From NCBI RefSeq assembly GCF_018139145.2, contig NC_059479.1:2480001-2544000 (forward strand): a stretch of 64,000 nucleotides of DNA, written 5' to 3'. Below, piece after piece: positions 26,593-38,630 of the stretch; within the stretch, counting starts at the first letter, position 1, and each line of letters starts with the position of its first letter. Under the pieces are notes generated by a model. The model was not told where the DNA came from. It ran no database searches and was given only the letters and a program-made list of their open reading frames with translations. The DNA is from Gymnogyps californianus. Taxonomy: Eukaryota > Chordata > Aves > Accipitriformes > Cathartidae. Made by a program: the position numbers and the translations under genes.

Positions 26593-27288
26593 AGGAGCTT
26601 GGTTTCAGCCTCTGTGAGAAGGTGTCCTGGGGTTAAACCATGACAGAAGGACACGCTAAAAACACCATGGGAGCACACCTGACACGCCATTGAGACAGAG
26701 GTAATTTCTGAGCCCGGAGAAAGTGGCTTTGGTCAATGAGTGACATGATTGTCCACAGCTGCCTGATGGCTCCTGCTTTCAGAGAGGCAGATTCTTGTAT
26801 TTGCGTTTTATAGACAAACGATATTTCATCAAAATCTTGATGAAATGAAGTTGTCAGCTTCTTCCCCATCAGAAGGTCACAAGACTATTAATTTAGCTGT
26901 TTGTTTCAAAAGGGGAAATGCTGTAAATAACATCGCCTCTGTAAGTCAGGTGGATGATAGAACAAAACTGAACTTCTGTAGATGGAAGTGTTTGGTGGAA
27001 TTCAGTTTCAATTTTGAACAGCCTGATGAGGTACAGGCACTCTGATCCTTTAGTAGTCTTTGTTGTTTTTAAATGATGTGTTGTGGCAGTTAGCGACTCA
27101 TCAGCATTGCACCACAGTCAGAAACATCTCAATTCATTTTTTTAACATCCTCTTTTAGATCTACTGCCACTTTGCATTAAAAAACTGTGCACTTTTCCAG
27201 TAGGATCACTTCTGTTTTGAAAGGAAAGAATGGGGAACTGAATCATGTGTACGTCAGTTTTGTTTTTTTTTTTTTTCCACACACACAG

Positions 27289-27389
27289 CAGTGAAGAAAG
27301 AGTATGTAAGAATCTATTCTCTTACAGCAGCTGTAGTAGGAGAGTTCTGGGCTATGTGATTATCCGCCTCTCTTACCCGACTAGGATTG
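27289..27389 (+). other. Candidate 5'UTR exon of the TASL-like gene
   Basis: A 101-base segment lies between a T-rich tract ending in ACACACAG and a strong donor, ATTG/GTAAGT. It would splice to the acceptor at 29333/29334 just before the TASL-like coding exon. One frame is open through both exons and is continuous with the TASL frame, but it has no ATG within this exon. The family starts at the MLAEG methionine, so I read the exon as untranslated. Splicing is inferred only. Confidence 0.4.
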
Positions 27390-29380
27390 GTAAGTCTGGG
27401 CTTTCTGTGCCTTTTTTTTTTCCTTATGCTTTGTGCCAGAATGCAGGCACCATTTACTTTATTTGAAAGAGAGCAGTTTTGCTAAGATTGCCATATTTTA
27501 GCTCCGCATTAGCACGATGAGCATTTTCAAAGCAATACAGCAAAATTTTTTAGCACGTAAGGATCTGGGTACCTGTGTCCTGTTTTTCAGAAGCAAATGA
27601 GGCATGCAGCATTCCAAATTCCATTGACGTTCAGCAAGATTTAGACTGCCAAGTACTCTTTTGAAAATGGCACTCGGTTTCCTAAGTCCCTTAAGTGCTT
27701 AAGAAAATGTTGTCCTGCTTTTTGCATATGTAAATGATTCTGTAGATAAAGTGAACAGTTATGCTAATGTAACCAGGAGAAGGCATGGTGTACTGCCTTT
27801 CTTGTCTGCTTTGGTCTTGCTTGCGGGCATATCGCGATTCCAGTATTACCTTCAGCTTCAGGGAGGGAACAGTGCCATTCAAGCGAAGAAAGAACCCCGA
27901 AAAAGAAAAAAAGCAAACGGTTGTACTGTGGCAATGTGTAAATTTAGGAGGGAAGTTGAAAATTTCCATCTCCTAAGTAACTGGAGTTTTAGAATAGCTT
28001 TCTGGAAGGAGTACTGGGATTAAAAAAAGTGACCCAGTGTATCAAGTTTCATTGCAGAACAAATAAGCTAGAGTATATGGTTTGGTTGCTGATAGATAAA
28101 AGCAAATGAGTAGAGTGAGGAGGATCTTTCTGGTTATATATCAAATATCATATTAAATTTGCAGCGGTTTCATTTGTGTGGAGAGCTATCTAGTGACTCG
28201 CATGGCATTACTACTGATGTAAATTGCCAGTGCTGTGAAAAGTATTGAGCCTTAATTGTCCATGATATAAGTAGTTTTTGGTGTATTTCAAACAGCATGC
28301 CAGGTTGTCACGTTCTTTGGGAGACTTACTATGTACTCTTCAGTAAAACTGCCTCATCCCTTGCGTCTCCGCCCTATTTCAAACCATGAGCACGCTAGAG
28401 GTGTGTGAAGGTACTTGAATTATGCAGAGATTAAAAAGGCATTTGAAGAACAGGGGGATTTTCTTCTGTTCATCTTTCCCATTCCTCCGTAAGAGGAGTG
28501 GTGATGATCTTTTCCTTAGTCAGTTTAGCTCAGACTCTGCTCTAAATGGAAAGATGCCCGTTGATTTTAACAGTAGGTGAATTGAAAAGAAATCGTAAGG
28601 AGTCATTAAACGTAGTAGATTATTTTGAGACATATTGGCTAGCTTTTAATTATTCATGTGCATTTAGTAAAGCTGTGGGGCCTGTAGATACACTAACATA
28701 CTACTCATCACTTCACTATTGGGGAAGACATTAACTATTTATATCTTTTAAAATCATCATTAAGAGGGACTCTAAAAACATTTGTATATGTGAACTGCAT
28801 TTTGGATGCAGCTTTATTACACTTGAAGAACTATCAGCATCTTTTGAAACTCCTTGGCACCTCACGGGAGGGCTCAGGACAGTTCAGAATCAACCTTGTA
28901 AGTCTGAATTTGATCTTGATTTCCTTCCTATGTCACTTCTTTAGCTCTTAGAAAGTGTTGTCTTTCAATGGAAAACGTTGATTTGCAACTGGTGGTAGTG
29001 ATATAGACACGGAAAATAATTTTGCTGATGTTTAGAGCTCATAAGTATCATCTAAACTAGCCACAATGCAGAAGAGATACCTAGGAACAGAAGTGAGATT
29101 ACAGATGAAGAACCTGGTTAATGCCCTTCCTGTATCTTCAGAATGATTTTTGTTGACATAGTATAGAGGTTAAAATTGTAGGAAAGTATGTAGTTTACTG
29201 TTTACTAAAAATAAATATTCTAGAGAAAAAAAAATCACCGTCTTTATGAAAAGTGCATTGTTCATTTTTTATTATTATTTCTCTTTGTCCCAATAAGTTT
29301 GAGGTACTCTGCCTGTCTTTCTTTCACTCACAGGGCTATATGGAACTCTGGTGATTAGTCTGTTACTCACACTTGTCGTC

Positions 29381-30304
29381 ATGTTGGCAGAAGGCATCTT
29401 AACTAGCCTCGTATATAAAGAAAGCTGTCATCAAGATAAACCTCGCAAATCTCATGCATCCAAAAAGGATAAAGAGGGACTCTGGAGACAGAAGCTTGTA
29501 GACAACCCAAAAATTAAAGGCGTTGCTGATGGACGTGAGAAGCAGGATGAGATCTCTGCTAGAAGTAGCAAAATGGAACACAGGAGCGGTCCTCAATGGG
29601 GATCCGTAAAAGAGGTACCTGCAAAAGATCAGAAAACGCTTGTTAAAGGAACCGTATCACCAGCTTTACATATCCCCAAAAGAGAACAAAATACTGAACC
29701 GATGGATTTGTATAGATCCTGGTCATGCAACAGCATTTATCAAAACTATCCTGACTTACACATTGGGGGAGACCATGTGGGGGACCATACGTGTGATTCA
29801 GGTTGTGTTTTGGACCATGTGTGTGAGGAGCTTCCCGATGGCCCTGTCTTACTGTCCGTAGATATTCCTCTAGGTCAGTCCCCTCTATGTGAGCGTCCCG
29901 AGAAGCCAAGTATAAAGTCCCTGTCTGGAGATGAAGCTGGAGAAAGGAGTATCATGCTCTGTGAGGAGCCTCTTTCAAACTCCGTGCTCAACAAGTACAT
30001 GGAAACAAAAGTGGCGGAGCTCTATAAACAGTTTTTTGAAGAAAACTTGACCCGGTGTGGTTCTGTAACAAACCTCCTCACTTGCAGCTTGATAAGGAAT
30101 AACCTGAATCAGATAAGCTTTCAGATATCACAGGAGCCGAATATAGAAACATCAAAAGCCAGAGAAGTGCTCTTGCACTCTTTAGCTTTGTTTAGTTTGC
30201 ACAACACTACCAATAGAAATAGCTCTGAGTTTAGTACTCCAAACTTACAAATCTCAAACCCAGCATGCATGAAGAAGAGCTGCAGGATGCAGTTGACATC
30301 ATGA
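29381..30304 (+). CDS. TASL2: TASL-family innate immune adaptor (TASL2-like)
   Basis: One uninterrupted exon encodes 307 residues. TASL (CXorf21) binds the lysosomal transporter SLC15A4 through its N-terminus and recruits IRF5 downstream of endosomal TLRs. Human TASL is about 301 residues. Three family signatures are in order: the N-terminus MLAEGILTSL (human MLSEGYLSGL); a core from residue 199, SNSVLNKYMETKVAELYKQF; and from residue 249 ISQEPNIETSKAREVL, then STPNLQISNP. That last part contains the pLxIS motif NLQIS with phosphoacceptor S292. The middle is low in conservation and probably disordered. I chose the ATG at 29381 because the conserved N-terminus begins there; the open frame continues upstream without a better start. 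An AG acceptor at 29333 implies upstream noncoding exons. Human TASL lies at Xp21 beside GK, whereas this gene lies beside SH3BGRL as I recall for mouse TASL2 (Gm6377), so I favour that paralogue. Family assignment is firm; orthology rests on synteny from memory. Confidence 0.88.
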   Translation: MLAEGILTSLVYKESCHQDKPRKSHASKKDKEGLWRQKLVDNPKIKGVADGREKQDEISARSSKMEHRSGPQWGSVKEVPAKDQKTLVKGTVSPALHIPKREQNTEPMDLYRSWSCNSIYQNYPDLHIGGDHVGDHTCDSGCVLDHVCEELPDGPVLLSVDIPLGQSPLCERPEKPSIKSLSGDEAGERSIMLCEEPLSNSVLNKYMETKVAELYKQFFEENLTRCGSVTNLLTCSLIRNNLNQISFQISQEPNIETSKAREVLLHSLALFSLHNTTNRNSSEFSTPNLQISNPACMKKSCRMQLTS

Positions 30305-31060
30305 CTGATCTGCTTACCCGAATCGTATTCATCTCTTCAGCTACGGATATTTCACTCTAAGGATTAGGTTGGGAAATGAAAACATTTACACACTACAGAC
30401 TTTTTCAAATAAATATTTTAAGGCTTAAACCATACTTTGTTAGCAGAGGAAGTAAAGGTCACTGTTTTCTTTTTTTCTAATACAGAATTTGAGGTGAATT
30501 TCTCTAAAATAGTAGTCAACCATGTTTTTATTATGTGTATGCCCTCCTCCTAAGACTCTGGCTGTATGAGTAATTGTAGGCATGTACCATCGGATTTACT
30601 CCTGCAAGAAAAATCAATCAAGACGTGTGCTGGTAAAACTTTGCTCTAAGAGACTGATCCACCCAGCCAGTAAGTAAAAGAGTCGAATTGGCTTTGCTGG
30701 ACTGCGGATTGGGCTATATAGTTGAAGCCCGAGTTTTGGACATTCAGGTTCAAATTTTGCTCCTGCAAAGCTTGCTCACAGTGACTGAGAAAAATATTTC
30801 TTTGGTTTGAAAATCTTGTCAGCAGGTGGAGGTGTTCTGGACTCTGGATTATTTTGTATATATTATCATACATAGGAAATCTATAGACATGATACATGAG
30901 TGAAGATGCTATTATTGCATATGTATGTTTGTACTGCATAGGAGGGATATGTTACAATGAAAATCTAGGTGAAATAGTTGCTCAAGATTGTAAAAGTATT
31001 TAATTTTCTGTAAAAAATGTTTTTCTTTTAAATAAATCCTTAGCTCTGATGAAATCCACT
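30305..31060 (+). other. TASL-like gene 3'UTR
   Basis: AT-rich noncoding sequence after the stop. AATAAA signals occur at 30408-30413 and 31031-31036. The second is followed by TG/T-rich sequence and is the likelier main end. Confidence 0.55.
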
Positions 31061-31865
31061 CGGCTTTCTGTCAGTATGTTGTTATTTTACGTTCCATTTG
31101 CATTTTTAGTAAATGGACTCTGACTTTATTTCCTTGGAAATGAAGCACCTGCAGCCTCGGCAAGCTAAGATGACAGCAACGTTCCTGAAAAGGTAGTGCA
31201 AGCTTTCTTCATTTGGGAGTTTAAATGCACATTTTGATACGGCAATTTCATTACTTAGCTTTCAAACCCATTTTCTCCCTTTTCTATTACTTCTTCTCAG
31301 TAAGTATTTCGACTGGAAATTGATCACTGTGCCGCCATTGTAAAATGATAAATGAATTGGGCTGTTACCTGGACTGCAGAAGTTTTTTTCTAGTAAGGAA
31401 ACCTCTTTACTTGCGCTGTCACTGAGTACGGTTTGACGCACTTGCAGTTCTGGGTTTGCAATCATGAAATCCAAAATCTAGCAACAAACTATATTTATAC
31501 AATTGTAAGCTTTGTAATGCACGCTAACGTGCTAGTTAAATTGTTTTATCCGGTTCCTGATGGCACTCAGTGCATAGGGATGGGATGAGTTATAAAGCAG
31601 AGCTTCTCGGTGAAACTGGCTATGAAACAACTAACGTAAACCAAAACCGTCTTTGTCTTGGAGGTGCATCTCTCGAACTCTGATGCATAATGTGCATTTT
31701 TTTAAACCTTTGTCAACCCTCTAAGAGAATATGAAGGATCTTGTGATCTCTAGGTAATAATACATCAAATGCAAACATACTTGTGTTTGTAAATCAAGGC
31801 CCTTGACATCTGATCAGTCCTTTGAAGAGATCAGAGTTGTTTGTTGCGTTTCATTGGTTTTTTGC

Positions 31866-31871
<6 letters not shown>

Positions 31872-31904
<33 letters not shown>
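31872..31904. repeat. Poly(T) run, 33 bases
   Basis: An uninterrupted homopolymer. It could be the reversed tail of an old retroposed copy, but I could not identify a source gene or target-site duplication next to it. Confidence 0.9.
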
Positions 31905-31907
<3 letters not shown>

Positions 31908-32217
31908 CCAGCATCTTTAGTTGTTGGGCTTTATTAAAAATCATCTCTGAGCTGGCATTTATAATGAAAATACCAATAGGCTTGAAAGAACATTGACAAG
32001 ATCTGAATTCACAAGGGATTCACCTGGAAGCTCTTAATTCAAGAAATTTAGCTTATTCATTAGTTGCATTTACTGTAATAGAAACTGTGTGATGGGGCTT
32101 AGAGTTACAATTGTGCCTGTTTTTGGCCTATACAGAGAAGGAAATTTGCAGAAAAAAGGTATCCTGGACCCTTAATTAGCTGTACCTATGTAAAGACTGC
32201 ACCTTCGTGGCATGGGG

Positions 32218-32262
32218 CTTCCTTCCTTCCTTCCTTCCTTCCGAGGAGGAGGAGGAGGAGGA
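32218..32262. repeat. Compound (TTCC)n-(GAG)n microsatellite
   Basis: About six TTCC units are directly followed by about six GAG units, so the pyrimidine-rich strand switches abruptly. Confidence 0.95.
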
Positions 32263-35200
32263 TGCGGTGTCAAACAGTCTGCTAAATACAGCAGCGTGCG
32301 TAATGGAAAGGGAAACGCAAAGTTGTTGTGTATCTTAACGTGTTTAACCTTTTCTGATGCCTTGCAATGTCTTTTAGGATTGCTGGAACTTAACTAAAGT
32401 GCACGGCTCAGGGAATCTATGTGCATAACGTCTAACGCGCATTCAGATGCCAGCACCTGGGTTTAATATGGTACGTATATTGAAATTTGAGATCAAACCT
32501 CAGAGGTCCGAAATAAAACACGAAACAAATAGTTGGCCGACAAGGCTACTCAGTCTGATAGATTGTCTGAATGAGCCTATCTAAGCGCCGAGCCAATTCA
32601 GCACCGGAGCAGAGTGAGTACCCCTGGTTTTGAGGTGTTTCCCAGCTTTTTATACACTTTGATCTCGGAGCTGTAGGAAGAAGAGCACTCTGCTGCTCTG
32701 GAATTGCCTCGAAAGCTGGCTATTCATTTCCCTCAGCTGCCTTTGCAAATCCTATTCCTGCTCTCTGTTTCTCATCTTGAATGCCCAACTTTCAATCTTT
32801 TCTGTTATTTTTGCAGGCAATCTTCAGCCTGAGGTAGGCTTTTCCATGATAGCGTTGTGGTAGGATGGGTGTTTTCAGGCGGATGAAAGAAAAGAGAGGT
32901 TGCTGTAGCTTGGTGACTGGCGGGATTGGGAAGAACCTGCTCCTGTGGGAAAAGTGATCTGGGTGGCCGAAGTAAGAACCTCTCTCTCCTGATTCAAATG
33001 ACAGGCAAAGACAATTCCTGCTGAGTACGTAGCAAATAATTAAGTAAAATCAGACTCGTACATGTCCAAGACCTAAGAGAACATCCTTGCCTGATCAAAA
33101 ATTCCTGTTGACCTTAGTGGTGCAAGGAGTATAAGTAATGCTGAAAGCCGTCCCTCTTTTCTAAGAGGATGATAGGAAAGGATGTGTTGCTTTTACTGTG
33201 CGTCGCCCTAATTACACGTGTGTCTCGTTAATCCCCTTCTCAGCATTCAAAACCAAGTCAAGAGTCGCTTGGAAGAGGTCAAATGATTTCATTAAATTCT
33301 GGAGGAGTCCAGAGCGGGCAGCGCTCTGAAGTCTTCCTTGGTAAAGGTGCAGAGAATAAGTTAACTGAGGGCGAGAGGAAAAATATTCCGAAGGGCAGCA
33401 GGAACCAAAGGGTTTGCAATTAACTGTAGACAAAAGTGCTCTGTGGCATTTGTGCTGCCTTGGTCTAGCCTCTGATTTCCCCTGGGATGTATTTATAGTT
33501 CAAACCAAAGTCTGGAAAGAAGTTAATTGCAGAAGGTTCTTCCTCGGGAAATGTGGAAGTCAGAGTTTAAAGCTGAGGTCCAGACTCGCGTCGTTTTTCT
33601 GTCCTTCTCAGCCCTGAGAAACGTGTCAGAAGGAGACCCGTTCTTCTCTCCTGCTAAGCTCAGCATCCTAGCCCCCGATATTGAAGTCAACTGCGGTTTC
33701 AATACTGACGTTAACAGAAGCAGCAGAAGCTGCTGAGCACGTCAGCTGCTACAGTGGGAGAAGCCCTGATGGACCTGCTTCTCCCATCACCTTTAAAGAA
33801 CTGGAGCGGCAGAAGAGAAGATGGAAATGAATATTCTGTAATTGGCAGAATCGGACGCTGCTGCGAAGCTGTGTCCATCCCATACTTTTTCAGGACTGGT
33901 TTCAGAGCCCATTTTGGAATACGTGGACAATTTTAGCTGGAATGAAAAGAAAACACAACACAACGAGCAGTCTTATGAGAAAAGCTTGTTATCTGTAGCC
34001 TTTATTACAATTACAGCCTGTATTACAACCTGATGGAGGTGAGGAGTGTGTTATATAATTCATGACAGCAGCTATACTGAAACCAGCCGTATTATGGATG
34101 CAGATGAAGCAAGGATATGTCTAGCACCTGTAAGGAAAATACATGACTTCACTGCAGGCATGCCTTTGGGTTTTCTTTTTCTAATAGAAAAAGACGAGAT
34201 GACTTAGTTTTTAGAATTTTAATAGACGAACGGTTTGGAGGAGGGAAAGGGAGAATGAATTTTCAGCTAACTTACGTAGCTACCTAGCACAACAATGCAT
34301 GTTTTAGCAGTGCGAATGAAGATGTAGATAAATGCACATTGTTAATATATAGTACCACCGACCATATTTTGTTATTGATGCCATGCAGTTTTGGCCACGG
34401 AAAAGTCCGTGTACTTTTTCCACCCAGTATTTGTTACTCTGGTTTAATCCAAAATTTAAATAACTTCTCAAAATTAACTGCTCTTTGTAGGAAGAAAGAG
34501 ATCTGTGGTGTTGCTGCAGAATACATTTTAGGAGCAAAATCTGCTGATTTCTGGAAAGATGAGACAAATACATTTATTATTCACTTAGATACTGGTTTTA
34601 GTTCAATTTTATTTTAACTGACATGTTTCAATCCATGACATGCTTTGGATTTATTTATATTTGAAAGATACTGAGTCATATTCTGAATTTAAGTGAGTAC
34701 AACTCCATCAGCTGCGCTGGAGCTGTGCCCATTTTCACTAGCAGGAAAAACGGCTCAGTGAACTCAAACTACAGAGGGAAAATCCCTTAAAAGGTGTGCT
34801 TTTCCAGGCTGCTGAAGGACAGCGGAGGCATTTTATTACAAACGAAAGCAGTGCCGTATTTTACAGGCCATACGCATAAGGCCAAATTCTGGCTGGCGGT
34901 TATGTTTATCCACGTGCCAGAAAAATCTGAAATTGAAGGAGAAATACTGGCAGGGAATTTTTGCTTTCATTTCCAGTTCTCATTCCATGTTCCCACAGGG
35001 AAATGTTCATCAGGTTACTGGGACCAGGACCCTGGAGTAAGCTGGGCTTTTTGAGTTAAATCCACTCAATTAACTGAGACCTATAGTTAGGATGTCATTC
35101 CCCAGCCTGTTATCTGTTGTGGGATATGAGCCCCTATAGAAGGTGACTTAATCTACCTGGGTGTGTAATAAGGATTTTTACACGCCAGGTCAACGTTAAC

Positions 35201-36120
35201 AATTTTTCTGATATCTTTTAAATAGTCAAACGATGATATCTAGTGGTGGTTTCCTTTAGTACCTTTTAGTTCAGGATTTCCAGAGGTTTACAACCATTTT
35301 GCAAATAAATCTCAAAGTCCACCTCTCTTTGGAGGAAGGATTATTTCCCACAGAAAGGCTGCCCGGGTGCACAGAGTAACAGCTTCCATCAGTTGATGTT
35401 CTTATATTCTGCAGGGTAAAATCTAGAAAGACGGTAATCCAGCTTTCTCTCCACTAGTTTATGCATGAAATTGCAATTCTGATTTTTTTTTTTTTTTTGG
35501 CCATTTTGCTTCTGTTTTAAATATAGGTTTCCAAAATTTAGTTATGTGATTTTAATTAACCTAATTGTCTTTTTCTTTACCAGAAGAACCTCACCACTTA
35601 ATTCCTGCCTGCATCCTCTTTGAGTTAATTTATTTGTGATAACCCCATCAATCTGTTGGGAATAGAAAAAAAAATCACCTGTGGGGTTCAGCAGCCGCTC
35701 GGTAAATGAGTGCCCGGTTGCTAACAAACTCTGCCGCTACCACATACTACGTCCTGGCTGCCTGCGGGCTTCGGAGTGGAAGGAAAAGTGTTTAGTATCG
35801 ACCTATGAATCCCGAGAGGCCAAAGACCTTCCTTCTCGTTGCTCTCCCTGTGTCATCCTGTCCCGGGTAGGGATTGCAGATATTCCCCCTTCACTTGAGG
35901 GCTGTGCGCTGGGGAAGGCGAAAAGGCTGGAGGAATATTTGATGCAGCGGAGCAAGCCGGGGTGGGGGGGGATTTGTGCATCAGTCGGCGGCAGAACTGT
36001 CTGTGCTGAATTACTGAAACTTGCACAAAATCTGCTGGGGCGTTTTTGTGGACTGTGTCTGTCAGGACTTTATTTTGCTTGGGATGCTCGTTTGGGGTGC
36101 TCTTTCAGGGAGAAAAATAT

Positions 36121-36394
36121 AGAATCATAGAATGGGTTGGGTTGGAAGGGACGTTAAAGACCATCTAGTTCCAACCCCCTGCCGTGGGCAGGGACACCTT
36201 CCACCAGACCAGGTTGTGCAAAGCCCCATCCAGCCTGGCCTTGAGCACTTCCAGGGATGGGGCATCCACAGCCTCTCTGGGCAACCTGTGCCGGTGCCTC
36301 ACCACCCTCCCAGTAAAGAACTTCTTCCTTACATCTGTAAAGAACTTCTTCCTTACATCTAATCTAAATCTACCCTCTCTCAGTTTAAAACTGG
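36121..36394 (-). mobile_element. CR1 LINE 3' end, inverted
   Basis: The sequence starts with AGAATCATAGAATGGGTTGG and continues with CCAACCCCCTGCC, GCAAAGCCCCATCCAGCCTGGCC and CAGTTTAAAAC, the reverse complement of an avian CR1 3' end. It is 5'-truncated, as is usual for CR1. An internal 24-base unit is duplicated in tandem (36313-36336, 36337-36360). Confidence 0.93.
36313..36360. repeat. 24-bp perfect tandem duplication inside CR1
   Basis: Two identical 24-base units, GTAAAGAACTTCTTCC then TTACATCT, lie head to tail. The neighbouring CR1 copy at 36746 does not carry this duplication, so it arose in this copy. Confidence 0.95.
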
Positions 36395-36745
36395 AAGAAG
36401 CACTGCTGTTAGGATCTTGTTAAATTGCCATTTCTTGGAAACAATCTGGCATCTTGTCACTTTTCCTGGGGCTTTATTTGTTGATGTTTAAGTGCTGAAA
36501 GACAGGCGAGCAAGGGGCTGAGGAACTTCATTCACCTGGTGAATGATAACCGCAGGAGGCCAGAAGAGCTGTGTCTTTAAAACCAACCACAGAAGAAGCA
36601 CTAAGACTCGCAGGGGTTCTCCGTGTCTCATTAACGCTGCTTCTCCTTGAGGGTAAGTGGAAACAGCATCTTTCCTGAATATAGCTCCAGGTATGTAAAA
36701 TTGAAATATGCGGCTCTGAACTCTGTGAAACACTCTGTTGGGAAT

Positions 36746-37170
36746 GTAAACTCTCCTATGAAGACAGGCTTGAGAGAGTTGGGGTTGTTCAGCCTGGAGA
36801 AGAGGAGGCTCCGGGGAAACCTTATAGCAGCCTTCCAGTACCTAAAGGGGCCTCCAAGAAAGCTGGAGAGGGACTTTTTACAAGGGCATGTAGTGATAGG
36901 ACAAGGGGTAATGGCTTTAAACTGAGAGAGGGTAGATTTAGACTACATGTAAGGAAGAAGTTCTTCACTGTGAAGGTGATGAGGCACTGGCACAGGTTGC
37001 CCAGAGAGGCTGTGGATGCCCCATCCCTGGAAGTGTTCAAGGCCAGGCTGGATGGGGCTTTGCGCAACCTGGTCTAGTGGAAGGTGTCCCTGCCCATGGC
37101 AGGGGGGTTGGAACTAGATGATCTTTAAGGTCCCTTCCAACCCAAACTGTTCTATGATTCTATGATTCTG
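36746..37170 (+). mobile_element. CR1 LINE 3' end, forward
   Basis: About 425 bases of CR1 3' sequence include GTTGTTCAGCCTGGAGAAGA, GACTTTTTACAAGGGCATG and GGCCAGGCTGGATGGGGCTT. The copy ends in TTCTATGATTCTATGATTCT, the terminal repeat typical of CR1. It is in inverted orientation to the copy at 36121-36394, about 350 bases away. Confidence 0.95.
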
Positions 37171-38565
37171 TTTGCTCTGTCCATCAGCAGTGCTGGCAAG
37201 TTAGCCGACACTGGCTTACGTGTTTATTTTGGTGGTGTCACTGCAGTTGAATTAACCCTGAAGAGGGCTGCTAGCTTTAATTTCCCTCTGCTGTTTATAT
37301 GGGACTGGAAACCCTAGCTTTGCTGTGCATCTGGAGTTTTATTCATCAAAGCTGAAGTTCTTCACTTTACATTAAGCAACACGGTATGGCTCTAATTCAC
37401 TTCTCGTGCTTTTGTATTAGGCTTCTCTGCAAACTCTCGGGTCCTGCCGTACCCAGCTGTAGGAAGCCACATACAGCTTTCCCAAGTTCTAAGGCAGGGC
37501 ATATGCTTAGAGTTCCCTGTGACAGAAATGCACCCGCAGGATATTGCTGACGTGTAAGCTCTGAATTACTCTTTAGGGGTCCTTGATGCTCCTCAAAAAA
37601 TTTCTTGTTTTGTGCAATAATATAGTTTCTTAATATGCTGTGTTGCTATTTTTTGTTCTCATTCCCCATCTGTAGTGACTACACACTTCTGCTTTCCATT
37701 GCCAAATTTGTAAGGCACACTGACCACTTACTTGCTCTGTCCATTGCTCAACCATATAAAGTTGATGTTTCAGTAATTAATTACTAATCGGAGATGTAAC
37801 AAAAGTTAACACAGCAGAGTGAGAGAAAACCCAGACTCATGCCTGCTCTCACTCTTTTTGTGTACATAAACTATATTACTGCTTTGTTTCAAATGAATAA
37901 CATTTGTGAACTTAACGGAACAGGGAACATAACTGCATACTAATTTCCAAAAAATCTTGGCTTGAAGTTTTAAATTAACAAATTTTGTTCATTCTTATTC
38001 CTCTTTCCTGTTAGTTGAATTACAAAAAACCTTTCCTGGAATAGAAAGTGAAAACATTAATGTTGCATATGCAAAAATCGTGCAAGTTAAACTGTAAAAT
38101 AATATGCCTGGATATTTGCACTGGTGCTATTTGGATGCTCGGAAGGGAAGCCGGCACAACTCTGTTTCCCTTTACTTAACCATGCACTGCTCGAGCCCAA
38201 CTATTAAACATAAAGTACGGGTCACTGATCACAGGCAATGCCATTGCATTGAAATGGCTTTCGGACAGATTTATTGAATATTTTTATATAACAAATACAT
38301 CCTAGGAAGTAGCCAGCTGCTTATGTTTATTCCACAAAAAGAAACCAAAGGCTGCATGCAGCAGATAAAGGACGTCAGAGAGGATAGACTAGCAGAAAGC
38401 TAGTCAGAGAAGCACTCCTAACAGTGCATCTCCAGCCTACCTTGGAGTACGTTGCAGTACGTGGGACCAGCGTGTGGGTGTCCAGAGAGAGCAGCGTGGT
38501 GCTCAGTGAACCAATAAATGGGGACTGATCTCCACGCTGAGCTGAAGTCCCTGAATGAAATTGAT

Positions 38566-38630
38566 ATCACTATGCTTGGACTTGATGATCTTAAAGGTCT
38601 TTTCCAACCTAAATGATTCTAATTATACAA
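38566..38630 (+). mobile_element. Short degenerate CR1 tail
   Basis: The string GACTTGATGATCTTAAAGGT followed by CTTTTCCAACCTAAATGATTCT matches the last 50-60 bases of CR1 with several changes. It is an old fragment. Confidence 0.8.

Larger units (their letters stand above)
25091..29333 (+). other. Presumed 5' intron(s) of the TASL-like gene
   Basis: AT-rich stretch between the CpG island and the coding exon. It holds a (CT)8 repeat at 25853-25868, an imperfect three-copy repeat at 26543-26592 and the possible untranslated exon at 27289-27389. I see no coding gene. Confidence 0.5.
31061..36120. other. Intergenic stretch without a recognisable gene
   Basis: Only simple sequence is evident: a run of 33 T at 31872-31904 and a TTCC repeat joined to a GAG repeat at 32218-32262. 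Open frames here are short, lack splice support and match no family I know. Confidence 0.7.

Noticed and set aside
31872..31904. Poly(T) run considered as the tail of a processed pseudogene
   Set aside because: No gene-like sequence or target-site duplication was found beside it.
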